Assembly (NCBI RefSeq): GCF_000518605.1
Contig: NZ_KI912459.1
Span: 239,458 to 303,457, forward strand
DNA length: 64,000 nt
Reading direction: 5' to 3'
Source of the DNA: Shewanella fidelis ATCC BAA-318
Lineage (GTDB): Bacteria > Pseudomonadota > Gammaproteobacteria > Enterobacterales > Shewanellaceae
In this document: piece after piece, positions 42,780 to 52,318 of the stretch
Layout: every line of letters starts with the position of its first letter
Numbering within the stretch: the first letter of the stretch is position 1
Position numbers and translations under genes: made by a program
The notes under the pieces: generated by a model
Told to the model about the DNA's origin: nothing
Database searches by the model: none
What the model saw: the letters and a program-made list of their open reading frames with translations, nothing else

Positions 42780-43522
42780 TCAAATGGATGTTAATCATTG
42801 CCAGTTTGGCATTATCGTTTTCAGCGCCTGCATTGGCTGAAAACGGTATTTTGCCCGCGGTAACCGTATCAACCGGCAGTGACGGTTCAACGCAATACTC
42901 TGTGACTATGCAGATCTTATTGCTGATGACCGCGCTGAGTTTTATTCCAGCTATGGTCATTATGTTGACCTCATTCACCCGCATCATTGTGGTGTTGTCT
43001 ATTTTGCGTCAAGCAATTGGCTTACAGCAAACTCCTTCAAATCAGGTACTGATCGGCATTAGCATGTTTTTGACATTTTTTATCATGTCGCCAGTCTTCG
43101 ATAAAATTTATGATCAGGCGGTGCAGCCCTATATTGAGCAAGGCATGCCGTTGCAACAAGCTTTTACTGCAGGCCAAGGGCCGCTAAAAGATTTTATGTT
43201 AGCGCAAACTCGGCTAACAGATTTAAACACCTTCATTGAAATCTCAGGTTATCAAAATATCAATGAACCTGAAGATGCACCGATGACAGTGATTATCCCT
43301 GCATTTATTACCAGTGAGCTAAAAACAGCGTTTCAAATTGGCTTTATGCTGTTCGTGCCTTTTTTGGTACTCGACTTAGTGGTAGCCAGTATTTTGATGG
43401 CAATGGGTATGATGATGCTATCGCCAATGATTGTATCTTTACCCTTTAAGATCATGCTGTTTGTGTTAGTCGATGGCTGGAGTCTGGTCATGGGCACGCT
43501 AGCAAACAGTTTTGGATTGTAG
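42776..43522 (+). CDS. fliP: Export gate protein FliP
   Basis: A 248-residue membrane protein with cleavable signal peptide (LIIASLALSFSAPALAEN), a hallmark of FliP, then about four transmembrane segments. Motifs: LTSFTRIIVVLSILRQAIGLQQTPSNQVL, read in two parts, and PAFITSELKTAFQIGF. Five FliP build the core of the export channel. Confidence 0.95.
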   Translation: MIKWMLIIASLALSFSAPALAENGILPAVTVSTGSDGSTQYSVTMQILLLMTALSFIPAMVIMLTSFTRIIVVLSILRQAIGLQQTPSNQVLIGISMFLTFFIMSPVFDKIYDQAVQPYIEQGMPLQQAFTAGQGPLKDFMLAQTRLTDLNTFIEISGYQNINEPEDAPMTVIIPAFITSELKTAFQIGFMLFVPFLVLDLVVASILMAMGMMMLSPMIVSLPFKIMLFVLVDGWSLVMGTLANSFGL

Positions 43523-43529
43523 GTAAGCC

Positions 43530-43799
43530 ATGAGTCCTGAAGCACTGATAGACATCTTTCGCGAAGCATTGGCTGTGATTGTTATCATAGTCTCAATGAT
43601 TATTGTACCGGGACTGATTATTGGTCTTATTGTTGCGGTATTTCAGGCCGCTACGTCAATCAACGAACAAACCTTGAGCTTTTTACCTCGTTTGCTAACC
43701 ACCTTACTGGCCTTGATGTTAATGGGGCATATGTTGGTACAGATGATGATGGACTTCTTTTACCAGATGGTGGATATGATCCCCCAAGTGATAGGCTAA
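43530..43799 (+). CDS. fliQ: Export gate protein FliQ
   Basis: An 89-residue protein with two transmembrane helices (about 15-38 and 52-75). It has the family LIDIFREALAVIVIIVSMI opening and TSINEQTLSFLPRL in the loop. Part of the FliPQR channel. 7 bases after fliP. Confidence 0.94.
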   Translation: MSPEALIDIFREALAVIVIIVSMIIVPGLIIGLIVAVFQAATSINEQTLSFLPRLLTTLLALMLMGHMLVQMMMDFFYQMVDMIPQVIG

Positions 43800-43822
43800 C
43801 TCATGAAAGTGCTAGGTTAACG

Positions 43823-44623
43823 ATGGAGATCATGCTCGATACCATAATGGATGGTATTGCCAGTTATCTTTGGCCGTTAACACGGATCTCTAGCATGTTT
43901 ATGGTCATGGCCGTATTTGGTGCGACCACAACTCCCACTCGAGTTCGCTTGCTATTATCGGTTACTGTCACCGCGGCAGTTGCGCCGGTTTTACCTGCTA
44001 TGCCAAGCATAGATCTGTTTTCGCTCAGTGCAGCCTTTGTGACGGCGCAGCAAATAGTGATTGGCGTTGCTATGGGCTTTGCGACATTACTGCTGATGCA
44101 AACATTCGTGTTAACTGGTCAAATTATCGGTATGCAAACCAGTTTAGGTTTTGCCTCTATGGTCGACCCCAGCTCCGGCCAACAAACGCCGGTAATTGGT
44201 AATTTCTTTTTGCTGCTAACCACCATGATTTTTCTGGCGGTTGATGGGCATTTACTATTGATCAAAATGGTCATTGCCAGTTTTGATTCTATTCCAGTGT
44301 CAATGCAAGGGTTGAGCTTAACAGGCTATCGCTTATTTACTGAATTTGTTGGTTATATGTTTGGCGCGGCACTGACTATGTCATTGTCAGCAATTGTGGC
44401 GCTACTGACTATCAACTTATCTTTTGGGGTCATGACCCGTGCATCACCTCAACTCAATATTTTTGCTGTGGGCTTTCCGGTGACTATGGTCGCAGGTCTA
44501 TTTATCTTGTGGTTGACCTTGTCACCTATCATGGCGCATTTCGATGAAGTGTGGCGTGAAACGCAGATCTTATTGTGTAATGCACTCGAGTTGCAGTGCA
44601 AAGTCGACGGTGGGCTAGATTGA
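43823..44623 (+). CDS. fliR: Export gate protein FliR
   Basis: A 266-residue polytopic membrane protein with about six transmembrane helices. Family segments are RISSMFMVMAVFG, GFATLLLMQTFVLTGQIIGMQ and PQLNIFAVGFPVTMVAGL. It completes the FliP5Q4R1 channel and touches FlhB. An 80-base gap with a hairpin separates it from flhB. Confidence 0.94.
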   Translation: MEIMLDTIMDGIASYLWPLTRISSMFMVMAVFGATTTPTRVRLLLSVTVTAAVAPVLPAMPSIDLFSLSAAFVTAQQIVIGVAMGFATLLLMQTFVLTGQIIGMQTSLGFASMVDPSSGQQTPVIGNFFLLLTTMIFLAVDGHLLLIKMVIASFDSIPVSMQGLSLTGYRLFTEFVGYMFGAALTMSLSAIVALLTINLSFGVMTRASPQLNIFAVGFPVTMVAGLFILWLTLSPIMAHFDEVWRETQILLCNALELQCKVDGGLD

Positions 44624-44656
44624 TGCAAGCTCAGGGTCATGTGTTAATTTGCTTTA

Positions 44657-44675
44657 AAGTGCCAAATAGGCACTT
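44657..44675 (+). other. Hairpin between fliR and flhB
   Basis: AAGTGCC/GGCACTT perfect 7-bp stem, loop AAATA, followed by GTTCG and not by a T run. It is about 30 bases upstream of the flhB start. It may affect message stability or translation. Confidence 0.4.
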
Positions 44676-44703
44676 GTTCGCTGTTTGCGGAGGTCGTCTC
44701 TAA

Positions 44704-45837
44704 ATGTCGGAGAATGACAGCAGCCAAGAAAAAACAGAGGAAGCCACCTCCAGGAAGTTGCAACAGGCCAAAGAAAAAGGGCAGGTTGCACGCTCAAAAG
44801 AGCTGGGTACTTCAGCGGTACTCATCGCTGCATCTGTTGGTTTACTCATGACCGGCCCTGATATTGCGCAGGCACTGCACAATATCATGACTAAGTTGTT
44901 CACCCTAAGCCGTGATGACATCTTCGATACTAACCAAATGATGAATGTTTGGGCCATGGTGGGTACCGAGCTTGCGGTACCGATATTGGGCTTTATTCTG
45001 TTTTTAGCCTTGATTGCCTTTGCGGGTAATGTTGCCTTGGGTGGAATGTCTTTTTCGACCAAAGCTTTTATGCCAAAGGCCAGCAAAATGAGCCCTGTAT
45101 CGGGCTTTAAGCGAATGTTTGGTGTGCAGGCATTAGTAGAGCTTACCAAAGGTATTGCTAAGTTTTCTGTGGTTGCTATTACCGCCTACTTGCTATTAAC
45201 CATTTACATCAACGACATTTTGTTGCTTTCTCAGGAGCATTTTCCCGGCAATATCTACCATGCGATGGAGATAATGATCTGGATATTTATTCTCCTTTGC
45301 GCGTCGACATTCTTAATTGTGGTCATCGATGTGCCTTTCCAAGTATGGAATCACGCCAAACAATTGAAGATGACCAAGCAAGAAGTGAAAGACGAGTACA
45401 AAGACACTGAGGGTAAACCTGAAGTGAAGGGCCGTATTCGTCAACTACAACACGAGATGTCACAGCGGCGCATGATGGGCGAAGTGCCCAATGCTGACGT
45501 GATAGTGGTAAACCCTGAGCACTATGCTGTGGCGGTCAAATACGATGCCGCTAAGTCTACTGCACCGTTTGTCGTCGCTAAGGGCGTTGATGAAGTTGCC
45601 TTTAAAATTCGTGAAATTGCCCGTGAGCATGATGTCGCCATCGTGTCAGCCCCACCGCTTGCAAGGGCAATTTTCCATACGACCAAAATTGATCAAGAGA
45701 TCCCTGAAGGACTGTTTACCGCCGTTGCTCAGGTGTTAGCTTATGTATTCCAATTACGTCAATATCAAAAGGGTAAGGGCCGTAGGCCGACACCAATTCC
45801 GGTAAAACAACCTATTCCAGATGAGTTAAAACATTAA
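44704..45837 (+). CDS. flhB: Export switch protein FlhB
   Basis: A 377-residue protein with four transmembrane helices (N-terminal 210 residues) and a cytoplasmic domain with the autocleavage site NPEH at 270-273 (family NPTH; the N-P bond that is cut is kept). Following it are YAVAVKYD and PFVVAKGVDEVAFKIREIA. Cleavage lets FliK switch export from hook to filament substrates. GGAGG-type site just upstream. A stand-alone homologue of its C-terminal domain lies at 59450-59758. Confidence 0.94.
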   Translation: MSENDSSQEKTEEATSRKLQQAKEKGQVARSKELGTSAVLIAASVGLLMTGPDIAQALHNIMTKLFTLSRDDIFDTNQMMNVWAMVGTELAVPILGFILFLALIAFAGNVALGGMSFSTKAFMPKASKMSPVSGFKRMFGVQALVELTKGIAKFSVVAITAYLLLTIYINDILLLSQEHFPGNIYHAMEIMIWIFILLCASTFLIVVIDVPFQVWNHAKQLKMTKQEVKDEYKDTEGKPEVKGRIRQLQHEMSQRRMMGEVPNADVIVVNPEHYAVAVKYDAAKSTAPFVVAKGVDEVAFKIREIAREHDVAIVSAPPLARAIFHTTKIDQEIPEGLFTAVAQVLAYVFQLRQYQKGKGRRPTPIPVKQPIPDELKH

Positions 45838-45938
45838 TAGTTCGGGGTTTTGAGTAAAAAAACAACGTTTGGCTGCGTTGATATTCTTTGCGTATCGGTT
45901 TCAAGGTATAGTCGTCAGCATGGGCTTATACCAATAAT

Positions 45939-45954
45939 TGGTACAGTATTTGCT
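45939..45954 (+). promoter_or_regulatory. Sigma-54 promoter of flhA
   Basis: TGGTACAGTATTTGCT: GG/GC spacing is exact, one mismatch in the -24 box (T for C). It lies 39 bases upstream of flhA in a 155-base gap. Confidence 0.78.
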
Positions 45955-45992
45955 GTCTACACAGCAGACGTCAAAGATCGGACTCCGAGTGA

Positions 45993-48092
45993 ATGGAATT
46001 TAAAGCAAGTCTAGGCCAGTTAAAACAGATAAAGCCTGCACAATTAAAGGGTATTGGTACACCGTTATTGGTTCTAGCCGCGTTGGCTATGATCATTTTG
46101 CCTATGCCTGCATTCCTGCTCGACATCCTTTTTACCTTTAATATTGCACTCGCATTAGTTGTTCTATTGGTCGCTATTTACAGTGATCGCCCGTTAGATT
46201 TTGCTGCATTTCCGACAGTACTCTTGGTCGCCACTCTGCTTCGTCTGGCGCTAAACGTAGCCTCAACCCGTGTGGTATTACTTGAAGGCCACAACGGTGG
46301 TGACGCCGCTGGTAAAGTGATTGAAGCGTTTGGTTCAGTGGTGATAGGTGGTAACTACGCTGTTGGTTTAGTGGTGTTTTTAATCCTGATCATTATCAAC
46401 TTTGCAGTGGTAACTAAAGGTGCAGGGCGAATCTCTGAGGTAAGTGCTCGCTTTACACTTGACGCTATGCCAGGTAAGCAAATGGCAATTGATGCCGATC
46501 TTAACGCAGGGCTACTGACTCAAGATCAAGCCCGATTAAGACGGGCAGAAGTGACCCGAGAAGCGGATTTTTATGGCGCAATGGATGGTGCGTCAAAATT
46601 CGTTAAGGGTGACGCCATTGCCGGTATATTAATTTTGGTGATTAACATTGTTGGTGGCTTCATTATTGGTATGGCGCAGCACGGCTTAGATTTTTCATCA
46701 GCTGTTGAGATTTATACCCTACTGACTATTGGTGACGGCCTCGTTGCCCAGATCCCAGGTTTACTACTATCGATTGCGGCCGCGCTTATGGTGACTCGTC
46801 AAAACGAGTCCGGTGACATGGGCGAAATGGTGATGGGGCAGATGTTTGACAGCCCTAAGGCATTGATGATTGCCGCTGGGGTGATGTTGGTTATGGGCTT
46901 AGTGCCAGGTATGCCACATTTTGTATTCTTATCATTCGCTGCAATGGCCGCAGCGGGTGCTTACTTTATCAAGAAGAAAATCGAAACAGACCGCGAACGC
47001 GCCCTTGAGGTTGCGAAAGCTGGGCCTAGCGAACCAAGAGATGCACAACCCAAAGAGCTTAGTTGGGATGATGTGCAACACGTTGACACCATTGGCCTAG
47101 AAGTCGGTTATCGTTTAATTCCATTAGTGGATAAAGGCCAAGGTGGTGAACTACTTGGACGCATTAAAGGTGTGCGTAAAAAGCTGTCGCAAGAGTTGGG
47201 CTTTCTCGTTCCAGCCGTACATATTCGCGACAACTTAGATCTTTCACCGAATGCCTACCGAATTTCGCTTATGGGGGTAGCTTCTGGTGAAGCTGAAATT
47301 CGTCATGACTGTGAACTCGCGATTAACCCCGGGCAGGTCTATGGCAAGCTAGATGGTATTGAGACTAAAGATCCGGCATTTGGCTTAGATGCAGTTTGGA
47401 TTGCACCTGCGATGCGTGAGCATGCACAAACGTTAGGTTACACCGTCGTGGACGCCTCAACGGTAGTGGCCACTCACATCAGCCAACTGCTCAGCAATAA
47501 TGCGGCTAAGCTCCTTGGTTATGAAGAGGTACAGCAACTACTTGAAATGCTAGGCAAGCACTCTCCTAAGCTTGTTGATGGCTTTATTCCTGATGTGATG
47601 CCATTAGGCACAGTCGTTAAAGTGATGCAAAACCTACTTAATGAAGGCGTATCGATCCGCGATATGAAGACCATAGTACAGACATTACTTGAATATGGAC
47701 CAAAGAGTAATGATACCGAGGTACTCACTGCAGCGGTTCGTATTGCGTTAAAACGTATGATCATTCAAGAGATCAGTGGTCCAGAACTCGAAATTCCCGT
47801 CATAACTTTGGCGCCAGAGTTGGAACAAATGTTGCATCAGTCTATGCAAGCAACAGGCGGAGATGGTCCAAATATTGAACCTAGCCTTGCAGAACGTATG
47901 CAAAAGTCATTAGTTGACGCGACGCAGCGTCAAGAAATGGTTGGTCAACCGGCCATTTTATTGACTTCAGGCATGTTGCGTTCAACGTTATCACGCTTTG
48001 TTAAGCATACGATTCCAAATTTACGAGTCATCTCTTATCAAGAGGTGCCTGATGAGAAGCAAATACGCATCGTCTCGGCAGTAGGTCAGTAG
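45993..48092 (+). CDS. flhA: Export gate protein FlhA
   Basis: A 699-residue protein with about eight transmembrane helices (1-325). The FHIPEP-type signature region is DAMPGKQMAIDADLNAG. The large cytoplasmic domain (330-699) forms a nonameric ring that docks substrates and chaperones. The C terminus (FVKHTIPNLRVISYQEVPDEKQI) is typical. It heads flhA-flhF-flhG-fliA. Confidence 0.96.
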   Translation: MEFKASLGQLKQIKPAQLKGIGTPLLVLAALAMIILPMPAFLLDILFTFNIALALVVLLVAIYSDRPLDFAAFPTVLLVATLLRLALNVASTRVVLLEGHNGGDAAGKVIEAFGSVVIGGNYAVGLVVFLILIIINFAVVTKGAGRISEVSARFTLDAMPGKQMAIDADLNAGLLTQDQARLRRAEVTREADFYGAMDGASKFVKGDAIAGILILVINIVGGFIIGMAQHGLDFSSAVEIYTLLTIGDGLVAQIPGLLLSIAAALMVTRQNESGDMGEMVMGQMFDSPKALMIAAGVMLVMGLVPGMPHFVFLSFAAMAAAGAYFIKKKIETDRERALEVAKAGPSEPRDAQPKELSWDDVQHVDTIGLEVGYRLIPLVDKGQGGELLGRIKGVRKKLSQELGFLVPAVHIRDNLDLSPNAYRISLMGVASGEAEIRHDCELAINPGQVYGKLDGIETKDPAFGLDAVWIAPAMREHAQTLGYTVVDASTVVATHISQLLSNNAAKLLGYEEVQQLLEMLGKHSPKLVDGFIPDVMPLGTVVKVMQNLLNEGVSIRDMKTIVQTLLEYGPKSNDTEVLTAAVRIALKRMIIQEISGPELEIPVITLAPELEQMLHQSMQATGGDGPNIEPSLAERMQKSLVDATQRQEMVGQPAILLTSGMLRSTLSRFVKHTIPNLRVISYQEVPDEKQIRIVSAVGQ

Positions 48093-48103
48093 AGGTCGAA
48101 TAA

Positions 48104-49519
48104 TTGAAGATTAAAAGATTTTTAGCAAAAGATATGCGATCGGCCTTAGCCCAAGTTAAAGAAACCTTGGGCTCAGATGCGGTGATCATGTCTAATAAGA
48201 AAGTCACTGGCGGCATTGAGATTGTTGCCGCTGTTGACTATGACGAGCCAAAGCCAAAAATCGCCACGCCAAAACCAACGGCGCAAATGTTTACTGATTT
48301 ATCTGAAGAAAGAGTCACACTAGGCGGACAGTCAATGGCACGATCGCCTAATGTCAGAGCACAAAGCCAAAGTAATCCTGCGCCAGCGCCTGATTCTTTA
48401 CAGGCATTGCTTGAACGTCAGCAAAGTCGTCTTAGCCAGCAAACGTCATCGACGCGCAGTGAAGACTTAGATATGCCTGAGTGGGCAAAAGGCCTACAGG
48501 CACAGATGCCAGCGAAACCAGAGCCTAAAAAAGCAGAGTTTACCCCTAATCGCACGCCAGATAGTTATAGCAATGCTAAAAATAGCAGTGCAGAAATGGA
48601 TGCAATGAAAGAGGAACTTGCTTCTATACGCAGTTTATTGACTCATCAAGTCAGTAGCTTAATGGTCGAGCAAAAAAAGCGCGTTGACCCAGTAGGGGCA
48701 ATGCTTGAGAGTAAGTTGTTAGAGGCTGAGTTTTCACCTTCTATCGCCAAAAAGTTGTCGAGCTTAAGTGAGCATTATACGCCAGCTGAATTAGTGGCAT
48801 CTTTGCCACGTAGCTTGGCAAACTTACTCGATAACCAAGGTGACGATATTGTCCGTAAAGGTGGTGTGGTAGCGTTTGTTGGGCCAACGGGTGTAGGCAA
48901 AACCACAACCGTAGCTAAATTGGCCGCGCGGTTTGCCGCGCATCACGGTGCAGATCAAGTTGCGCTCATTACAACGGATCATTATCGTATTGGAGCCTTT
49001 GAGCAATTAGCAACTTATGGCAAAATAATGGGATGCCCTGTAAAACAGGCCCATGATTTTAATGAGTTAGAACAGATCCTGTATCAATTTAGAAATCGTA
49101 AACTGGTTTTAATTGATACTGCAGGCATGGGCCAAAGAGATCAGCGCTTATTTCAGCAGCTTGATAGCTTGGCGGCAAATAGCAGATTACCGATCAGAAG
49201 TTATCTGGTAATGTCGGCAACAGGTCAGCGTCGTGTATTAGAAGATGCTGTAAAGCAGTTTACGCGTATTCCGCTTTCGGGCGCAGTACTGACAAAATTA
49301 GATGAATCAATATCGCTAGCGCCAGCGTTAAGCGTATTAATTCAAAGTGGGTTGCCATTAAGTTATGTCACTGATGGGCAGAGGGTTCCTGAAGATATGC
49401 AGGTGGCTGATACTTTATCTTTAGCCAATCATGCATTAGCAGCATTAGATAACCAACCCAGAGAAGAACAATTACAGAGCAATGATGGGTCAAATGACAT
49501 GACCTACGCATTTGAGTGA
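48104..49519 (+). CDS. flhF: Polar-placement GTPase FlhF
   Basis: A 471-residue SRP-type GTPase. The basic N terminus reads KIKRFLAKDMRSALAQVKETLG. The middle is disordered and Gln/Pro/Ser rich. The NG domain has G1 GPTGVGKTTTVAKLAARF (about 260-277), TTDHYRIGAFEQL and VLIDTAGMG. It recruits the first basal-body parts to the pole. The start is TTG at 48104, matching the family N terminus and preceded by AGAGGT. Confidence 0.94.
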   Translation: MKIKRFLAKDMRSALAQVKETLGSDAVIMSNKKVTGGIEIVAAVDYDEPKPKIATPKPTAQMFTDLSEERVTLGGQSMARSPNVRAQSQSNPAPAPDSLQALLERQQSRLSQQTSSTRSEDLDMPEWAKGLQAQMPAKPEPKKAEFTPNRTPDSYSNAKNSSAEMDAMKEELASIRSLLTHQVSSLMVEQKKRVDPVGAMLESKLLEAEFSPSIAKKLSSLSEHYTPAELVASLPRSLANLLDNQGDDIVRKGGVVAFVGPTGVGKTTTVAKLAARFAAHHGADQVALITTDHYRIGAFEQLATYGKIMGCPVKQAHDFNELEQILYQFRNRKLVLIDTAGMGQRDQRLFQQLDSLAANSRLPIRSYLVMSATGQRRVLEDAVKQFTRIPLSGAVLTKLDESISLAPALSVLIQSGLPLSYVTDGQRVPEDMQVADTLSLANHALAALDNQPREEQLQSNDGSNDMTYAFE

Positions 49520-49523
49520 AACC

Positions 49524-50405
49524 ATGACTCCAGATCAAGCAAGCGGTTTACGTATGATGAATCAGCCAAATAATGAAAAAGTAAAAGTAATCGCCGTATC
49601 AGGTGGTAAAGGTGGCGTAGGTAAAACTAGCGTCTCAATTAATACCGCCGTAGCGTTGGCCGAAAAAGGTAAACGTGTATTGGTGTTGGATGCCGATTTA
49701 GGTCTGGCAAACGTCGATGTGATGTTAGGTTTACGCGCAGAGCGAAATTTATCTCATGTTTTGTCCGGTGATGCCGAATTAGATGATGTGATCCTAAGAG
49801 GGCCAAAAGGCATTGGTATTATTCCTGCCACCTCAGGCACTCAAGCTATGGTTGAATTGACTCAAGCTCAGCATGCTGGACTTATTCGTGCATTTAGCGA
49901 GATGAGAACCCAATTCGATATTTTAATTGTCGATACCGCAGCCGGGATCTCAGACATGGTATTGAGTTTTTCTCGTGCTTCGCAAGACGTACTGATTGTG
50001 GTTTGTGATGAACCGACATCAATCACCGACGCTTACGCACTGATTAAAATTCTTAGTCGTGAGCATGGTGTGTTCCGCTTCAAAATTGTTGCAAATATGG
50101 TGCGCAGTTTACGCGAAGGTATGGAACTTTTTGCCAAATTAAGTAAAGTGACCGATAGATTCTTAGATGTCGCGCTAGAGTTGGTTGCAACTGTGCCGTA
50201 TGATGAAAATCTCAGAAAATCAGTACGTAAGCAAAAGCTGATTGTGGAAGCATTCCCTAAGTCGCCGGCGGCAATTGCTTACCAAGGCTTAGCGAATAAA
50301 ATCATGAGTTGGCCAGTACCATCACAACCAGGTGGTCACTTAGAGTTTTTTGTTGAACGCTTAGTTCAGCGTCCAGATTATCAAGAGGATAGATCGGGTG
50401 AATAA
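49524..50405 (+). CDS. flhG: Flagellar number regulator FlhG (FleN)
   Basis: A 293-residue MinD/ParA-type ATPase. Its N-terminal DQASGLR (about residues 4-10) is the FlhF-activating helix. The deviant Walker A is SGGKGGVGKTS, followed by LVLDADLGLANVDVMLGL and IVDTAAG. A C-terminal amphipathic helix can be expected from the family. It limits flagellum number by restraining FlhF and FlrA/FleQ. ATG at 49524 is preferred; TTG at 49512 is in frame. Overlaps fliA by 8 bases. Confidence 0.93.
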   Translation: MTPDQASGLRMMNQPNNEKVKVIAVSGGKGGVGKTSVSINTAVALAEKGKRVLVLDADLGLANVDVMLGLRAERNLSHVLSGDAELDDVILRGPKGIGIIPATSGTQAMVELTQAQHAGLIRAFSEMRTQFDILIVDTAAGISDMVLSFSRASQDVLIVVCDEPTSITDAYALIKILSREHGVFRFKIVANMVRSLREGMELFAKLSKVTDRFLDVALELVATVPYDENLRKSVRKQKLIVEAFPKSPAAIAYQGLANKIMSWPVPSQPGGHLEFFVERLVQRPDYQEDRSGE

Positions 50406-51117
50406 AGCGGCTGCGTATACTCGTTTTGATAATAAGACGTCTATCGTTGAACAGTATGCACCGCTTGTTAAAAGAATAGCCCATCATCTATTGGCTCGTT
50501 TACCTGCTTCAGTGCAGTTAGATGATTTGTTACAGGCCGGCATGATGGGGCTTTTAGAAGCATCATCGAACTTTGACGGCAGTAAAGGCGCAAAATTTGA
50601 AACCTTTGCCGGTATTCGAATTCGCGGTTCAATGTTAGATGAGATTAGACGTGGTGATTGGGTACCACGTTCTGTACACAGGAATCAGCGCCGGGTTGCA
50701 CAAGTGATTGATGAACTTGAGCAAGAGCTAGGACGAGACGCAAAAGACACCGAAATTGCTGAGCGTCTCGAGATCTCAATGGAAGAGTATTACACCATTT
50801 TAAATGACGTGTCTGTTGGTAAAGTGGTGGGAATTGAAGATTTAGGGGTAGCGGTTGAAGGCGTAAGCGCTGAAGAAAACCATGCCGATGAAGCATTTGA
50901 ATCACTTGCTGAAGTTGAGTTTCAAACTGCATTAGTGGCAGCCATTAAACTGCTGCCAGAGCGAGATGCGTTAGTTTTATCGCTTTACTATGATGAAGCG
51001 TTAAATTTAAAGGAGATTGGCGCCATTCTTGAGGTAAGTGAATCAAGAGTGAGTCAAATCCTCAGTCAGGCAATGCTTAGACTTAAAGGTAAGCTCAAGC
51101 ATTGGACACAAGATTAA
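50398..51117 (+). CDS. fliA: Flagellar sigma factor FliA (sigma-28)
   Basis: A 239-residue sigma factor. Region 2 has DDLLQAGMMGLLEASSNFDG and FETFAGIRIRGSMLDEIR (the -10 recognition part). Region 3 has RRVAQVIDELEQELGRDA. Region 4 has LKEIGAILEVSESRVSQI. It transcribes late genes; matching promoters in this window precede flgOP, flgMN, flagellin 2 and 61406. GTG start overlaps flhG. Confidence 0.95.
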   Translation: MNKAAAYTRFDNKTSIVEQYAPLVKRIAHHLLARLPASVQLDDLLQAGMMGLLEASSNFDGSKGAKFETFAGIRIRGSMLDEIRRGDWVPRSVHRNQRRVAQVIDELEQELGRDAKDTEIAERLEISMEEYYTILNDVSVGKVVGIEDLGVAVEGVSAEENHADEAFESLAEVEFQTALVAAIKLLPERDALVLSLYYDEALNLKEIGAILEVSESRVSQILSQAMLRLKGKLKHWTQD

Positions 51118-51139
51118 ATATTTTAGATAGCACATTACC

Positions 51140-51155
51140 CGCGCAGCAATGCGCG
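51140..51155 (+). other. GC-rich hairpin in front of cheY
   Basis: CGCGCA/TGCGCG perfect 6-bp stem with loop GCAA, a stable GNRA tetraloop. It ends 6 bases before the GGAGG of cheY. No T run, so not a terminator; it may tune cheY translation or mark a processing point after fliA. Confidence 0.5.
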
Positions 51156-51171
51156 ATCCGCGGAGGAAACC

Positions 51172-51555
51172 TTGGATAAGAATATGAAGATCCTTGTTGT
51201 TGATGACTTTTCAACAATGAGACGGATCATTAAGAATCTACTGCGTGACTTGGGATTCAATAATACCCAGGAAGCTGATGACGGTTCGACAGCCTTGCCT
51301 ATGCTACAAAAAGGCGATTTTGATTTTGTCGTGACCGATTGGAATATGCCAGGCATGCAAGGTATTGATCTGTTAAAGGCGATCCGCGCAGATGACAATC
51401 TAAAACACCTACCTGTGCTAATGGTGACGGCAGAAGCTAAGCGTGAGCAAATTATTGCTGCAGCGCAGGCTGGCGTTAACGGTTATGTTGTGAAGCCGTT
51501 TACAGCTGCAACCTTGAAAGAAAAACTAGATAAAATTTTTGAGAGACTCGGTTAA
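51172..51555 (+). CDS. cheY: Chemotaxis response regulator CheY
   Basis: A 127-residue single receiver. Acidic pair in VVDDFSTMRRI, phospho-Asp56 in VVTDWNMPGM, LMVTAEA threonine, and Lys in YVVKPF. Phospho-CheY binds FliM and reverses the motor. The start is TTG at 51172 with GGAGG 6-10 bases upstream; the ATG four codons later (51184) would have a poorly placed site. Confidence 0.95.
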   Translation: MDKNMKILVVDDFSTMRRIIKNLLRDLGFNNTQEADDGSTALPMLQKGDFDFVVTDWNMPGMQGIDLLKAIRADDNLKHLPVLMVTAEAKREQIIAAAQAGVNGYVVKPFTAATLKEKLDKIFERLG

Positions 51556-51568
51556 TTAGGGATGTGCA

Positions 51569-52306
51569 ATGCTGCAAGAATCTATACCGCTGATATCTCT
51601 CGATCAAGCTGAGAGGCTGGTTGTCCTCCTTACTCAAGGAGAACAGCAACAAGCAGACGAGTTGATCAAAGAGATCGCTGCACCGCTGCAAAAGGAACTG
51701 TTTGATGAGGTTGGTCATTTAACTCGACAACTTCATAGTGCTATTTCTGACTTTCAATTTGATACGCGTTTGGTTGAGTTAGCTAACACTGAGATCCCTG
51801 ACGCTAAAGAGCGTTTGACTTATGTCATCGATATGACTGAGCAGGCTGCTAACAAAACCATGGATGCGGTAGAAGAGTGCCTACCGCTTGCAACAGAGCT
51901 TAATGACAATATCCAAGCGATTAAACCAGCTTGGGATAAGCTTATGCGCCGCGAGCTGCCATTAAATGAATTTAAATCGCTCTGTCACGATATTAAGTTA
52001 TTTGTCGATAGAAGCGAGTCAGATGCCAGTCGAGTTAAAGAGCTTTTAAATCAAATTCTTTTAGCGCAAGACTTTCAAGATCTCACTGGGCAAATGATCC
52101 GTCGAGTCATTGACCTAGTCAGAGAAGTAGAAAGCAGCTTAGTGTCTATGTTAACCGCATTTGGTGAACAGCCGGCTGATGCCGCTGATGACAAACCAAA
52201 GCGCAACGTAGAAGCAGAAGGTCCTATTGTGAATGCAGAGCACCGCCAGGACGTGGTGACAGGTCAAGATGAAGTTGACGATCTGCTTTCGAGTTTAGGT
52301 TTTTAA
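51569..52306 (+). CDS. cheZ: CheY phosphatase CheZ
   Basis: A 245-residue helical protein. The catalytic segment is LAQDFQDLTGQMIRRVIDL, with the conserved Asp and Gln. The C-terminal CheY-docking peptide is GQDEVDDLLSSLGF. It removes phosphate from CheY at the receptor array. 13 bases before it lies cheY, 12 after it cheA. Confidence 0.94.
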   Translation: MLQESIPLISLDQAERLVVLLTQGEQQQADELIKEIAAPLQKELFDEVGHLTRQLHSAISDFQFDTRLVELANTEIPDAKERLTYVIDMTEQAANKTMDAVEECLPLATELNDNIQAIKPAWDKLMRRELPLNEFKSLCHDIKLFVDRSESDASRVKELLNQILLAQDFQDLTGQMIRRVIDLVREVESSLVSMLTAFGEQPADAADDKPKRNVEAEGPIVNAEHRQDVVTGQDEVDDLLSSLGF

Positions 52307-52318
52307 GGGAGTTAAATA

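Noticed and set aside
44700..45149. 149-residue minus-strand ORF
   Set aside because: Antisense shadow of flhB, starting and ending inside it, composition typical of complement-strand reading.
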